Assembly (NCBI GenBank): GCA_003864495.1
Contig: ML133410.1
Span: forward strand, 992,001-1,056,000
Length of the DNA: 64,000 bases
Reading direction: 5' to 3'
Origin: Nemopilema nomurai
Taxonomy: Eukaryota; Cnidaria; Scyphozoa; Rhizostomeae; Rhizostomatidae
Shown: positions 63,601-64,000 of the stretch, piece after piece
Numbering within the stretch: position 1 is the first letter of the stretch
How the letters are laid out: each line of letters starts with the position of its first letter
The notes under the pieces: model-generated
Database searches by the model: none
What the model was told of the DNA's origin: nothing
The model's input: only the letters and a program-made list of their open reading frames with translations
Made by a program: the position numbers and the translations under genes

Positions 63601-64000
63601 AACAATCCGACCTTTATTAAAGGATGCATCAACTGAACTTTGCTCCGGAAAGTACTCTCGTCTTTGCACACAGAATATAATTAAAGCACTGTTTGACAAA
63701 GTACATGCTAGGTAATGAAAACAAGTTGTCTGCAATTCTACTTTTCATGGGCAAAATTAGAATTATAACATAATATATTTAACCATCAACTGATATGATC
63801 GAATACTTATAACTTAATGTTTCCTTGTGCCTCAGATTTTCTCACAAGTCAAAGCGAGCCTATTCAACTGCGGACATTTTAGGGGAAATAGAGAAAGTAA
63901 GATGTGATACTGCAGAAGCTTTCAGATAAGCCTTGTATTAAGTAATAAAACCATTAAAGATCAATGCAGCCCGGGAAACAAAGGGCTCAATAGGAAAACT
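60627..64000. other. Vitellogenin 3' flank and intergenic end of the window
   Basis: No gene was recognised. An AATAAA lies at 61581-61586 and an imperfect AAT-type microsatellite runs near 61509-61542. Overlapping open frames on both strands at 61800-62060 are the only longer ones (86 codons plus, 71 codons minus). The minus one is hydrophilic, but neither has a recognisable domain. Confidence 0.4.

Noticed and set aside
1..64000. Bacterial-type defence systems, CRISPR arrays, operons, rRNA or intact tRNA genes
   Set aside because: All supported genes are spliced animal genes. No direct-repeat/spacer array, ribosomal RNA sequence or foldable tRNA was seen.

Overview
The window is nuclear DNA from an animal. 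It is intron-rich and AT-rich, with GT-AG introns, short coding exons, long non-coding stretches, microsatellites and decayed repeats. The best-supported content is five spliced protein genes. I rebuilt four with every exon junction in phase; the fifth lacks one internal microexon. No bacterial operon, CRISPR array, intact rRNA or intact tRNA was seen. A vitellogenin with a von Willebrand D domain, this exon density and the homopolymer-ended small transposon would fit an anthozoan cnidarian such as a coral or sea anemone. That assignment is inference, not proof.

Layout. 758-3851 (+): secreted lipase of the pancreatic lipase family with a very short lid and no PLAT domain. 16052-5762 (-): RCHY1/Pirh2-type CHY-RING ubiquitin ligase, one internal microexon not located. 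4980-5625 (-): two long reading frames in one frame, separated by a single TGA, with a membrane segment, just past the RCHY1 stop. 20069-20375 (-): open segment that may be the last exon of an unknown gene. 21256-25661 (+): two-exon Kruppel-like factor of the KLF2/4 type. 31886-42007 (+): 12-exon ceramide glucosyltransferase (UGCG), 398 residues. 44371-60626 (+): 24-exon vitellogenin-like large lipid transfer protein, 1941 residues. The ends (1-757, 60627-64000) and the intergenic stretches hold only short open frames and repeats.

Function. Three of the five genes concern lipids: hydrolysis (lipase), glycosphingolipid synthesis (UGCG) and yolk lipid transport (vitellogenin). The other two act in protein turnover and transcription. 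I see nothing showing that they form one system. The most interesting points are the phospholipase-A1-like loop architecture of the lipase, the apparent absence of a RING-completing microexon in RCHY1, the threonine-rich block placed just after a furin-like site in the vitellogenin, the reading frame interrupted by one TGA beside RCHY1, and a 312-bp element with G/C-run termini in a UGCG intron.
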